Source: Inquilinus sp042743185
GTDB taxonomy: Bacteria; Pseudomonadota; Alphaproteobacteria; DSM-16000; Inquilinaceae
Direction: 5' to 3'
Assembly: GCF_042743185.1 (NCBI RefSeq)
Contig: NZ_JBHYMS010000001.1
Coordinates: 124,001 to 188,000, forward strand
DNA length: 64,000 nt
Part shown: piece after piece, positions 7,701 to 15,105 of the stretch
Layout: each line of letters begins with the position of its first letter
How positions within the stretch are numbered: the stretch's first letter is position 1
Made by a program: the position numbers and the translations under genes
Notes under the pieces: model-generated
The model's database searches: none
Seen by the model: the letters and a program-made list of their open reading frames with translations, nothing else
Told to the model about the DNA's origin: nothing

Positions 7701-8123
7701 TCAGCCCCGCCCGGCATGCGGACGGGAGATCCCGCCCAGCGCTTCCCCGGCCGAGCCGTCGCCCTTCATCGCGACGTCGCCCAGCGACAGGATGCCGACC
7801 AGACGCTTGTCGCGGTCCACCACCGGCAGGCGGCGAAGCTGGACGTCTCCCATGTTGTGGCTGACCTCGCCGAGATCCTGGTCGTCGAAGCAGTACTTGA
7901 CCTCGGCGGTCATGATGTCGGCGATCCTGGCATCGGGCCCCAGCCCTTTCGCCACGCCGCGGGTCGCGATGTCGCGATCGGTGATCATCCCGACCAGGCG
8001 GTCATTGTCCCCGACCGGCAAGGCGCCGACATCGAGGCGCGCCATTGCCTGCGCAGCCTCGCGGATCGTTTCGCGGGGATTTGCGACATGCACGTCGCGG
8101 GTCATCGCTTCGCTGACTCTCAT
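7701..8123 (-). CDS. tandem CBS-domain protein
   Basis: A 140-residue protein made of two CBS motifs, a Bateman module that binds adenosyl ligands. The first half has VSEAMTRDVHVANPRETIREAAQAMARLDVGALPV and the second has IADIMTAEVKYCFDDQDLGEVSHNM. Each CBS is followed by the typical V..D.[DK]RLVG(I/M) segment (DNDRLVGMITDRDIATR; DRDKRLVGILSLGDVAMK). There is no attached effector domain. The start at 8123 follows a strong Shine-Dalgarno, GGAGGAT. Stand-alone CBS pairs are frequent in alphaproteobacterial stress regulons, in line with the neighbouring genes. No perfect EcfG promoter precedes it. Confidence 0.92.
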   Translation of the reverse strand: MRVSEAMTRDVHVANPRETIREAAQAMARLDVGALPVGDNDRLVGMITDRDIATRGVAKGLGPDARIADIMTAEVKYCFDDQDLGEVSHNMGDVQLRRLPVVDRDKRLVGILSLGDVAMKGDGSAGEALGGISRPHAGRG

Positions 8124-8325
8124 GCGATCCTCCTTCTCCGAACGGCAAGACGGCGGGGGGATTGCTCCCGGCCCGCGCTCTCGGGCGGGCGGACCGTCTC
8201 CACGCGTCAATGGACCCGATCCGGATCGGTTCCGGCGTGCGCCTGCCCGGGCTGGTGCCGACGCTGGCGGAGCAGATCGAGGTCGCCTGGATCGACGGAA
8301 TCCTCGACGCCTGGCGGCAGGCCGG

Positions 8326-9270
8326 TCAGTCCGCCGCGGCGACCTCGAGCACCAGCTTGCCGCGGAGGCTGTGCCGCTCCAGCCGCTCATGGGCGATGGT
8401 CGCCTCGGGCAGCGGCAGCACGGCGCCGACGACGGGCCGGACCCGGCCGTCGGCGATCAGCCGGTCGATCTCCGCCAGCTGCAGCCCGTTCGGCTGCACC
8501 ATGTAGCCGGCGCCGCGCGCGCCGTGGGCCCGGGCCGCCTCTTCGTCGGGAGGCCCCACCGTCGACACCAGGATCCCGCCGGGCTTGAGCACGCCCCAGG
8601 ACCGCGCCCGGGTCTCCCCGCCCACCAGGTCGAACACGACATCGACCGGCTCGACCCGCTCCTCGAAGCGGTCGGCCTCGTAGTCGATGGCCTGGTCGGC
8701 CCCGAGCTCATGGGCGAAGGCCAGGTCGTCGCCGGACACCGTGGTGGCGACGAAGGCGCCGGCGGCCTTGGCGAACTGGACGGCGAAATGGCCGACGCCG
8801 CCCGCGCCGCCATGGATCAGCACCCGTTGGCCGACCTGCAGCCCGCCATGGTCGAACAGCCCCTGCCAGGCGGTCAGCCCGGCCAGCGGCACGGCGGCCG
8901 CCTCGGCGTCGTCGAGCCCGTCCGGCTGCGGCGCCAGCTCGACCGCCTTGACCACGGCATAATCGGCGTAGCCGCCGCGATCCCAGCCCAGCATGGCGTG
9001 AATCGGGGTCCCGACGGCCGGCAGCCCGGCGCCGCCGCCGCTCTCAACCACCTCGCCGGCCACGTCCCGGCCCAGGACCAGCGGCAGCTGATCCGCCTGC
9101 ACCCGCGGATAGCCGCCGGAGCGGATCTTGGCGTCGACCGGGTTCACGCCCGCGGCACGCACCCGCACCAGCACTTCGCCCCCGGCCGGATGGGGGGCGG
9201 CCGCCTCCTCGACCGACAGCACCTCGGGGCCGCCGAAGCCGTGGATCCGGACGCATCGCATCGTGGTCAT
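8326..9270 (-). CDS. NADP-dependent quinone oxidoreductase-like (MDR family)
   Basis: A 314-residue zinc-free medium-chain dehydrogenase/reductase. The GroES-like N-terminal half contains VRAAGVNPVDAKIRSG and LGRDVAGEVVESG. The nucleotide-binding half has VLIHGGAGGVGHFAVQFAKAAGAFV, the QOR-type glycine motif. The zinc-ligand cysteines of alcohol dehydrogenases are absent, so it probably reduces quinones or enones with NADPH, a common stress function. The start at 9270 follows GGAGACGAG. It ends near a short coding-like scrap on the other strand (8210-8325). Confidence 0.92.
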   Translation of the reverse strand: MTTMRCVRIHGFGGPEVLSVEEAAAPHPAGGEVLVRVRAAGVNPVDAKIRSGGYPRVQADQLPLVLGRDVAGEVVESGGGAGLPAVGTPIHAMLGWDRGGYADYAVVKAVELAPQPDGLDDAEAAAVPLAGLTAWQGLFDHGGLQVGQRVLIHGGAGGVGHFAVQFAKAAGAFVATTVSGDDLAFAHELGADQAIDYEADRFEERVEPVDVVFDLVGGETRARSWGVLKPGGILVSTVGPPDEEAARAHGARGAGYMVQPNGLQLAEIDRLIADGRVRPVVGAVLPLPEATIAHERLERHSLRGKLVLEVAAAD

Positions 9271-9331
9271 GGCTCGTCTCCAGGTTATGGCCCGGCCGCG
9301 GTCTGCCGCGGCGGTCGATCGACCGCCCTCC

Positions 9332-10501
9332 TCAGTAGCGCAGCGCGGCCGCGGCCGGCACCGAGCGCGGCAACCGGGCACGCGGCAGGCTGAGGGCGGT
9401 GCCGCCGGCCGCGAGCGTCATCACCGCCGCGAGATTCAGCAGGTCCTCCTCGCCGCCGGTCCGCGTGCCGCGGGCGGTCACCCCGCCCCCGTCATCGTCG
9501 AAGCGGCCCCAGATCGTCTCGTCCGCGGCGATCAGCAGGGAATCGACCCGGCCGTCGCGCGCGGCGGTCAGGATCTCCTCCAGCTTGATGGCGACGGTGG
9601 CCTCGGCCGTGCCGAGCCGGGCCTGGATGCGATCGAGCACCGGCGCCGCCCTCTCGTCCTCGGACGGCAGCAGCAACAGGGCCGCCGCATGCAGCTCCTC
9701 GTCGCGCAGCCGCGCGGGGTGGCGGCTGACGAAGTCCGGCAGCAGCTCCGGCCAGTCGCCGGCGCTGCGGACCTGGCCGGCCAGCTCCGGCTCGGCCACC
9801 AGCACCACCGGGGCGGGGTCGCCGGCCAGCCGGCGGCGGACGGCGTTGACGACGTGCCGGATGTAGTCGATCAGCTGCGTCTTGTGCAGCTCGGCCGGAC
9901 TCTCGTAGCTGTGCCGCGCCGCCGAGGTGGCGCCGGCGGCGCTGCCCCGCCCGGGCTGGTTGGCCTGGCGCGTGATCTCGACCTCGGTCCCGGCAACCAC
10001 CTCGCTCAGCGAGTGCGGCAGGTCCTGCGGGGTGATGTCGCGCCAATGGTCGCGCGTGGCCTCGAGCAGCCGCGTGCCGCCGGCGCTCATCGCCAGGATG
10101 TGAAAGCGCTCGCCCGGGCCCAGCCGGTCCAGGATCGGACGCAGCAGGAAACGATGGCCGACCGCGCTGATGTCCTGCGGCGGCGCCTCGCCCAGCGGCA
10201 GGGTCTCGACCCGATCCTCCGCCAGGAACAGCGCGAAGCCGGGGTCGAGGGCAGCGAAATCGGCGCCGGACAGGGCCTGCTCGCCCGCGGCCAGCAGGTC
10301 CCGCCGGCGCTCCGGCGTCAGGTCGCAGCCCTGCAGCCGCTGCTCCAGCGCCTGCCGCAGATGCTGAAGCTTCGCCCCGCCGCCGCCGACGGCGCGCCGC
10401 ACCGGTTCGGTGGCGACATAGAGGGTGACGGCGGGATCGTGGGCGGCCAGGAGCCAGTCCCGATCCCCGGTGGCAATGGCGATATCGGCGGTCTGCGGCA
10501 T
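9332..10501 (-). CDS. baeRF-family protein (bacterial eRF1-like, baeRF3/7 type)
   Basis: This 389-residue protein matches the bacterial archaeo-eukaryotic release-factor family. The N-terminal half has DPAVTLYVATEPVRRAVGGGGAKLQHLRQALEQ, a central segment GERFHILAMSAGGTRLLEATR, and the C-terminal half has VLVAEPELAGQVR and VDSLLIAADETIWGRFDDDG, related to the ribosome-binding eRF1/Pelota-like domains. Aravind and colleagues proposed roles for these proteins in ribosome rescue or conflict; biochemical function is little known. It follows the DUF2934 gene by 18 bp, and the pair shares an EcfG-type promoter, so it is probably a stress-induced translation factor. Family-level assignment is confident; function is not. 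Confidence 0.82.
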   Translation of the reverse strand: MPQTADIAIATGDRDWLLAAHDPAVTLYVATEPVRRAVGGGGAKLQHLRQALEQRLQGCDLTPERRRDLLAAGEQALSGADFAALDPGFALFLAEDRVETLPLGEAPPQDISAVGHRFLLRPILDRLGPGERFHILAMSAGGTRLLEATRDHWRDITPQDLPHSLSEVVAGTEVEITRQANQPGRGSAAGATSAARHSYESPAELHKTQLIDYIRHVVNAVRRRLAGDPAPVVLVAEPELAGQVRSAGDWPELLPDFVSRHPARLRDEELHAAALLLLPSEDERAAPVLDRIQARLGTAEATVAIKLEEILTAARDGRVDSLLIAADETIWGRFDDDGGGVTARGTRTGGEEDLLNLAAVMTLAAGGTALSLPRARLPRSVPAAAALRY

Positions 10502-10519
10502 GACGGCGATCCTGTCGGG

Positions 10520-10825
10520 TTAGCTTCGGCCGGCGGGGCGGCGGCCCTTCCGCTTCGGGTAGTCGCGGCCTTCGGACTGGTCGGTGCGCCCCGGCAGGTC
10601 GCCCAGGCCCTCCACCGCCTCGGCCGGCTCGACCGGCTCGGGGTGGATGACCTCCTCGCCCTCCGTGGCGACCGGGTTGGGGCGGGTCGCGTCGCGCTGG
10701 CCGTCCTCGATCGCGACCAGCTCGCGCGCCATCTCCCAATGCGCCTCCTCCCGTCCGGAGGGGCAGCCCTCCTCGAGCCAGATGCGGTGGGCGTGCTCGC
10801 GGATGCGCCGTTCCAGATCATCCAT
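10520..10825 (-). CDS. DUF2934 domain protein
   Basis: A 101-residue protein whose first 40 residues (RIREHAHRIWLEEGCPSGREEAHWEMA) are a DUF2934 domain, with the conserved A-W-x-x-G-P-G and HW positions. The C-terminal 60 residues are acidic and proline-rich and end in a basic KRKGRR tail, so they are probably disordered. DUF2934 proteins are small, abundant in rhizobiales and other alphaproteobacteria, and often stress-associated; the molecular role is unknown. It is the first gene of a two-gene unit with the baeRF gene. The start at 10825 lies 47 nt from the promoter -10 box. Confidence 0.88.
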   Translation of the reverse strand: MDDLERRIREHAHRIWLEEGCPSGREEAHWEMARELVAIEDGQRDATRPNPVATEGEEVIHPEPVEPAEAVEGLGDLPGRTDQSEGRDYPKRKGRRPAGRS

Positions 10826-10871
10826 CGCCGGTCTCCTGGACAGGTCTTCGACTGAAGGCCCTCATCAGGCG

Positions 10872-10897
10872 AACGGGCGCGGCGGAGGGGAGGTTCC
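10872..10897 (-). promoter_or_regulatory. EcfG-type promoter of DUF2934-baeRF operon
   Basis: On the minus strand GGAAC (10897-10893) is separated by exactly 17 nt from CGTT (10875-10872), an exact match to the EcfG general-stress promoter. Transcription would begin about 40 nt before the DUF2934 start codon. Confidence 0.75.
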
Positions 10898-10964
10898 GGT
10901 CCCGGATCGGCGTTCTCGAAACCATCGCCAGCCGACTCTCGCCAGCGCATTTTCAAACGATCGC

Positions 10965-11345
10965 TCAGGGCGGGCCGGCGTCCCGGTTGCCGGCCGTTTC
11001 GGCGATCGCGGCGGCCAGCTCCGCCCGGGTGTAGGGCTTGGACAGCAGCCGGGACTGCGGGACGCCGAGCCGGGCGCAGTCCTCCGGCTTGGCCTGGCCG
11101 CTGGTGTAGATCACCCGGATGCCGGGATGGATCTCACGCACCGCGCGGGCGACGGTCCAGCCGTCCGGACCGGGCGGCATATGGATATCGGTGAACAGGA
11201 TCTGCAGCGCCTGCGCATCCCTGGCCATGGCGATCGCCGCCTCGCCGTCGGTCGCGGACGGCGGCTCCAGCCCGAGGCCCTGCGCCGCATCCTCCGCCAT
11301 CATCCGCACGAAGGGCTCGTCTTCCACGATCAGGATCGCGGCCAT
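10965..11345 (-). CDS. single-domain response regulator (CheY-like)
   Basis: A 126-residue stand-alone receiver domain. The acidic pocket is E8-D9, the phospho-acceptor D53 lies in LFTDIHMP, T81-S82 in IYTSG is the switch residue, and K103 lies in SKPY. It has no output domain, so it acts through protein contacts or as a phosphate sink. The FTDIHMPxGPDG and KPY-type signatures match receivers paired with HWE kinases. An HWE kinase gene lies next door on the same strand. An exact EcfG promoter stands upstream. The start at 11345 follows GAGAG; in-frame upstream codons look non-coding. Confidence 0.92.
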   Translation of the reverse strand: MAAILIVEDEPFVRMMAEDAAQGLGLEPPSATDGEAAIAMARDAQALQILFTDIHMPPGPDGWTVARAVREIHPGIRVIYTSGQAKPEDCARLGVPQSRLLSKPYTRAELAAAIAETAGNRDAGPP

Positions 11346-11408
11346 GCTGTCGCTCTCGACCGGCGCCGACTGGCATGACACCAGTCGTGCGTCCTCAGTT
11401 GTGCGTCC

Positions 11409-11434
11409 AACGTGCGTCATCGCACCCGGGTTCC
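11409..11434 (-). promoter_or_regulatory. EcfG-type promoter of the response regulator
   Basis: On the minus strand GGAAC (11434-11430), a 17-nt spacer, then CGTT (11412-11409): an exact EcfG match pointing at the response-regulator start about 65 nt downstream. It lies between this gene and the end of the HWE kinase gene, so it would make the regulator separately transcribed from the kinase. Confidence 0.75.
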
Positions 11435-11465
11435 GGGCATACGACGAAAGTCTCACCCGCGAGGT

Positions 11466-12926
11466 TTACCCGGTCAGGCGGTCCAGCGGCACGGTCATCA
11501 TGATGGCCAGGCCCTCGGCGCCCCAGCGGCGCGAGATCCGCCCCCGCAGATGGCCCTCGACGGTGCTGTCGACCAGCCGGGTGCCGAAGCCGTCGCTGTT
11601 GACGGTTCCATCGACGGGCGGCCCGCCCTGTTCGGCCCAGCTCAGCGACAGCGCCTCGCCCTCGACCGTCCAGACGACGGCGAGCCGGCCCGATGCCACG
11701 GAGAGGGCGCCGTATTTGGCGGCGTTGGTCGCCAGCTCGTGCAGCAGCAGCGCCAGGCTGGTCACGGCATGGCCGCCGACGGCCACCTCCGGCCCGGCGA
11801 TGGCGACGCGCCCGTCATTCCGGTCCTCGAAGGGCGACACGATGGTGCGCAGCAGGGCCGCGAGCGTGGTCGGCGTCGCCGCCTGCTCGCGCCGCAGGTC
11901 AGGCAGGGTCAGCTCATGCGCGCGAGCCAGGGTGCCGAGCCGGTTCCGCACCTGCTCCGCCAGCTCCTCCGGCGATTTCGCGGTGCGGGTGCTCAGGGTG
12001 ATGACGGCGCCGGCCAGGGCGAACAGGTTCTTGACCCGGTGGCTCATCTCCCGCAGCAGCAGGGCCTGGCGTTCTTGGGCCTGCCTCCGCTCGGTGATGT
12101 CGCGGGCGATCTTGGAGGCGCCGACGATCTCGCCCTTGCGGTTCCGGATCGGCGAGATCGTCAGCGAGATCTCGACCGGGCTGCCGTCCTTGCGACGGCG
12201 GACGGTCTCGAAATCCTCGACCCGCTCGCCCCGGCGGATCCGGGCCAGGATCTCCGGTTCCTCGTCCAGCCGGTCCTCAGGGATCACGATGGTGATCGGC
12301 CGGCCGACGGCTTCCTCGGCGGTGTAGCCGAAGAGGCGCCGGGCCCCCTGGTTCCAACTGGTGATGACGCCGTCGAGGTCCTTGGAAACGATCGCATCCG
12401 TGGAGGATTCCACGATCGCCGCCAACCGCTGCGCCGCCTGTTCGCCGCGGGCGCGCTCCTCGGCCTCGGCCAAGGCCTGCTGCTCGGCACGATGCCGCTC
12501 CGTGATGTCGACCAGCATGTTCACGGCGCCGATCAGCCGGCCCGAGGCGTCGAACAGCGGCGTCGGATAGGGGATGAACGGGACCCGCGTGCCGTCGGGC
12601 CGCTCGGCCACCGCCTCCATGCCCCGGATCGGCCGCCCCTGCTTCAGCGCCAGGGCCATCGGGCACTCGTCATGCGGCAGCGGCGTGCCGTCCGGCCAGT
12701 ACAGCTTCCAGGAGCCGCAGAACTCGCTCTTCCCCAGCTCCGGCCGGCAGCCCCACAGCACGGCCGCGGCCTCGTTGTAGAAGGTGATGCGCCCGGCGGC
12801 GTCGGTGGTGTAGATCGCGGCCGGAAGCGCCTGCAGCATCTCCTGCGCCGCCCGCTCCCCCGCCGGGGAGATCGGTGATGCCGGCCATGGTGTCGCGGGC
12901 GATGCAACCCCGGTCTTGCCGTTCAT
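11466..12926 (-). CDS. PAS-PAS HWE-family sensor histidine kinase
   Basis: A 486-residue soluble sensor kinase with no membrane span. PAS 1 occupies about residues 28-145 and PAS 2 about 165-280; both end in DITER. The phospho-accepting histidine is H296 in LREMSHRVKNLFAL. The ATPase has the diagnostic HWE features: H396 in HELATNAAKYGALS and W430-x-E432 in SWAEQGG. HWE kinases commonly drive the general stress response through PhyR or single-domain receivers; the adjacent receiver is a plausible partner (inference). The start at 12926 follows AGGG. It ends about 120 bp before the receiver gene, which has its own promoter. Confidence 0.93.
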   Translation of the reverse strand: MNGKTGVASPATPWPASPISPAGERAAQEMLQALPAAIYTTDAAGRITFYNEAAAVLWGCRPELGKSEFCGSWKLYWPDGTPLPHDECPMALALKQGRPIRGMEAVAERPDGTRVPFIPYPTPLFDASGRLIGAVNMLVDITERHRAEQQALAEAEERARGEQAAQRLAAIVESSTDAIVSKDLDGVITSWNQGARRLFGYTAEEAVGRPITIVIPEDRLDEEPEILARIRRGERVEDFETVRRRKDGSPVEISLTISPIRNRKGEIVGASKIARDITERRQAQERQALLLREMSHRVKNLFALAGAVITLSTRTAKSPEELAEQVRNRLGTLARAHELTLPDLRREQAATPTTLAALLRTIVSPFEDRNDGRVAIAGPEVAVGGHAVTSLALLLHELATNAAKYGALSVASGRLAVVWTVEGEALSLSWAEQGGPPVDGTVNSDGFGTRLVDSTVEGHLRGRISRRWGAEGLAIMMTVPLDRLTG

Positions 12927-13145
12927 CCGTAGCCCTCTGGAGCAGGTCTGCCCACGCCGAAGCCGATGGGAGGAGAGAGCCGCCAGAACCGGCCGGCCAT
13001 GCCCCGGAAATCTAGCCCAGCGCGGCATGGGCCACAACATAGGAACGAAGCGGCGGCGGCCGAAGGGCATTGGTCCACCTCCCGGTCCATGGCAATCCAA
13101 CACCGCCGAAATTAACATTTTATATTTTACATAACTGAATGTATA

Positions 13146-13177
13146 TTCGAGAACTTGTTGTCATGCATATTCTCGAA
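13146..13177. repeat. inverted repeat TTCGAGAA / TTCTCGAA
   Basis: TTCGAGAA (13146-13153) and its exact reverse complement TTCTCGAA (13170-13177) flank a 16-bp spacer. The flanks also repeat directly: ATATTC at 13143 and 13167, and AACTTG at 13152 and 13176, a 24-bp offset. The site lies about 32 bp upstream of the -35 element of the CRP-receiver gene and fits a dimeric activator or repressor site. Confidence 0.4.
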
Positions 13178-13208
13178 CTTGGTTTTGACGGACCGAGGCC
13201 GTGCCTAC

Positions 13209-13233
13209 GGAACCTGCGGATCGACCGCGCGTT
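13209..13233 (+). promoter_or_regulatory. EcfG-type promoter of the CRP-receiver gene
   Basis: GGAAC (13209-13213), a 16-nt spacer, then CGTT (13230-13233): an exact match to the EcfG consensus. It lies 41 bp upstream of the ATG at 13275 in the correct orientation. Confidence 0.78.
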
Positions 13234-13274
13234 GACTGAGATGCGTCGACATCTCAAACGTCAGGACTGGATCC

Positions 13275-14462
13275 ATGCCGTTCCAGGTGGCCGCTCCCCC
13301 CGCATCGTCCGGAACCCTGTCGCCCGTGGACGGCCTCCGGCCGGACCGGCGGGACGAGCCTGCACTGGCACGCCCGCCGCTGGATCTGCTCACCCCCGCG
13401 GCCAGGTCGCGGCTGATCGCCGCGGGCCAGCATCATCTGGGAAAGGGGAACCGGACCGACTGGGGCGATCGCGACAGCCTGCACCTCCTCAGATCCGGCT
13501 GGATGGCCCAGTTCCGCACGCTGACCGATGGCCGTCGGCATATCCTTCGCGTCCTCATGCCGGGCGACCTGGTCGGCGTGACCTCACAATTCTCCGGATC
13601 GATACCGGCCCCCGCCGTCGCCCTCACCGACGCGCGGGTGGCGACGGTCCCGGTCGCGGAGCTGATCGATGCCGCCTCGGCCCCCGCCCTGCGCCAGTTC
13701 TGCGTCATCCTGGCGATGGAGAACGCGCAGGCGCATGAGACCCTGCTGTCGCTCGGGTGCCTCAATGCCGACGAGCGTCTCGCCGCCCTCCTGCTGGGGC
13801 TGTTCGAGCGGGCCGCGGCCCGGGATCTCGTCAGCGACCGCGGCCTGCGGCTGCCGCTGACCCAGATGGACATCGCCGACGCCCTGGGGATCTCGCCGGT
13901 CCACACCAACCGGATGGTGATGAAACTGCAGCGGGCCGGGCTGATCCGCCTGAAGGCCGAATGGCTGCAGATCCTCGACGGCCCCGGGCTGGAGGCGGTG
14001 GCGCAATGGTCGCGGCCCTTGGCCTGGGCCAGTCGGCCCGACCACGCGTCCAGGCCGCTTCCGCCCAACGGCGTCCGCCGGCCGCCGCGCCCGAAAGCCC
14101 CTTCGGCCTCGGAGCGCGCGGCCAAGCGGATCCTGGTGGTCGAGGACGACCAGGTCCTGGCCCTGCACGTGCAGGGCATCCTTCGATCGCTCGGCTTCGA
14201 GATCCTGGGGCCGGCTCCTTCTCTCGAAGACGGCCTGCGCCTCGCCGAGGCCGGCGATCTCGATGCCGCCGTCCTCGACGTCCGGCTCGACCACGGCCAG
14301 CGGGTCTTCCCCCTGGCGCGGACGCTGCAGCGCCGCAGCATCCCCTTCTCCTTCATGACCGGCTACACCGACCCGGAGCTGGACAGCTTCGGCGCCCCCG
14401 TCATCCAGAAGCCGGTCGAGGCGGGGACCGTGACGGCGGTGATCGAGCAGTTGATCCACTGA
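13275..14462 (+). CDS. CRP/FNR-type regulator fused to a C-terminal receiver domain
   Basis: A 395-residue fusion. The cNMP-binding-type beta-roll spans about residues 35-150 (MAQFRTLTDGRRHILRVLMPGDLVG), and the CRP-type helix-turn-helix spans about 190-232 (LPLTQMDIADALGISPVHTNRMVMKLQRAGLI). A proline-rich linker (250-280) leads to a complete receiver domain (284-395) with E290-D291-D292, phospho-acceptor D335 in VLDVRL, T362 in MTGYTD and K379 in IQKPV. The FNR iron-sulfur cysteines are absent. The start follows AGGA. Such a fusion would tie phosphorelay input to a CRP-like DNA-binding output. It carries an exact EcfG promoter. Target genes are unknown. Confidence 0.9.
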   Translation: MPFQVAAPPASSGTLSPVDGLRPDRRDEPALARPPLDLLTPAARSRLIAAGQHHLGKGNRTDWGDRDSLHLLRSGWMAQFRTLTDGRRHILRVLMPGDLVGVTSQFSGSIPAPAVALTDARVATVPVAELIDAASAPALRQFCVILAMENAQAHETLLSLGCLNADERLAALLLGLFERAAARDLVSDRGLRLPLTQMDIADALGISPVHTNRMVMKLQRAGLIRLKAEWLQILDGPGLEAVAQWSRPLAWASRPDHASRPLPPNGVRRPPRPKAPSASERAAKRILVVEDDQVLALHVQGILRSLGFEILGPAPSLEDGLRLAEAGDLDAAVLDVRLDHGQRVFPLARTLQRRSIPFSFMTGYTDPELDSFGAPVIQKPVEAGTVTAVIEQLIH

Positions 14463-14488
14463 CCCGCCTGACCTCGCCGGGCATCACC

Positions 14489-15091
14489 CTAGCGCAGCAC
14501 CTCGACATGCGCCTCGGTCGGCTTGCGGCCGGCGCCGTTGATCGGGGTGATGTCCTGAGGGCAGGCCGAGAACACGACGACGCAGTCGCGCGCCGCCCGC
14601 AGCAGCACATGGTCGCCCGGCTTCGTCACCGGCTCGCCCTGGGTCAGGCTGAGATCGGGATTGACCGGGATGTTCATGAACAGGTTCAGCGGCTGCGGCA
14701 CCCGGTCGGCGGACAGGCCGATCGCCGCCATCGCCTCGACCATGTTGTCGGCGCAGTTGCGGTGATACTCGGTGCAGCCGAGATGCTCATAGCGCCAGCG
14801 GTCGCAGGCCGCCATCAGCGTGTCGTGGATGCCGGGCGACGTGTCCTCCTCCAGCACCAGGATCGGTTCGCGCCGGTTGGTGAACAGGGTCTGCCCGGCC
14901 GCCGGCATCAGCCGGCCGTTCTCCACCCGCGTGTGCTCCATCGACATGTGATGCGCCAGGTCATCGGCGCAGAAGGCCCAGGTGTCGACCACCTGCGAGC
15001 CATGGGTGTTGACGACCCTGACCGCCTCGCCGGCCGACAGGCGCACGGCCTTGCCGCGGGTGGCGGGGATGATGTCGCGTTCGGTGGGCAT
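14489..15091 (-). CDS. DUF1989 (urea carboxylase-associated) family protein
   Basis: A 200-residue DUF1989 protein. The core includes VRVVNTHGSQVVDTWAF, HMSMEHTR and CTEYHRNCADNM, with the cysteine and histidine positions expected for a metal or active site. Two members of this family, CgdA and CgdB, form carboxyguanidine deiminase beside guanidine carboxylase; others are uncharacterised. Here it stands alone at the end of an operon with two ureohydrolases and an amino-acid-type importer, without a carboxylase. A role in degrading a guanidino or ureido compound is likely but inferred. The start at 15091 follows AGGAGAG. Confidence 0.85.
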   Translation of the reverse strand: MPTERDIIPATRGKAVRLSAGEAVRVVNTHGSQVVDTWAFCADDLAHHMSMEHTRVENGRLMPAAGQTLFTNRREPILVLEEDTSPGIHDTLMAACDRWRYEHLGCTEYHRNCADNMVEAMAAIGLSADRVPQPLNLFMNIPVNPDLSLTQGEPVTKPGDHVLLRAARDCVVVFSACPQDITPINGAGRKPTEAHVEVLR

Positions 15092-15105
15092 GGTGCTCTC
15101 CTGCT

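Larger units (their letters stand above)
12927..13274. other. divergent intergenic region (348 bp)
   Basis: This is the longest gene-free stretch in the window apart from the decayed 7217-7700 block. It separates the HWE kinase from the CRP-receiver gene, which are divergently transcribed. Its middle (about 13108-13190) is strikingly AT-rich. It holds an 8-base inverted repeat and an exact EcfG promoter for the CRP-receiver gene. I saw no EcfG promoter facing the kinase, and no convincing small gene. Confidence 0.7.

Noticed and set aside
8209..8233. Possible EcfG promoter for the CBS gene: GGAAC-N16-CATT
   Set aside because: The -10 box lacks the strongly conserved G of CGTT, so it is too weak to call; a similar GGAAC-N17-CATT at 6905-6930 before the small protein gene is equally weak.
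8210..8506. Open frame beginning with a coding-like 38-residue segment on the plus strand
   Set aside because: The first part looks like a real N-terminus but the rest runs antisense through the quinone oxidoreductase gene; there is no complete protein.
12916..13134. Possible 72-residue protein in the HWE kinase upstream region
   Set aside because: Arg/Pro-rich low-complexity sequence with no ribosome site; probably chance.
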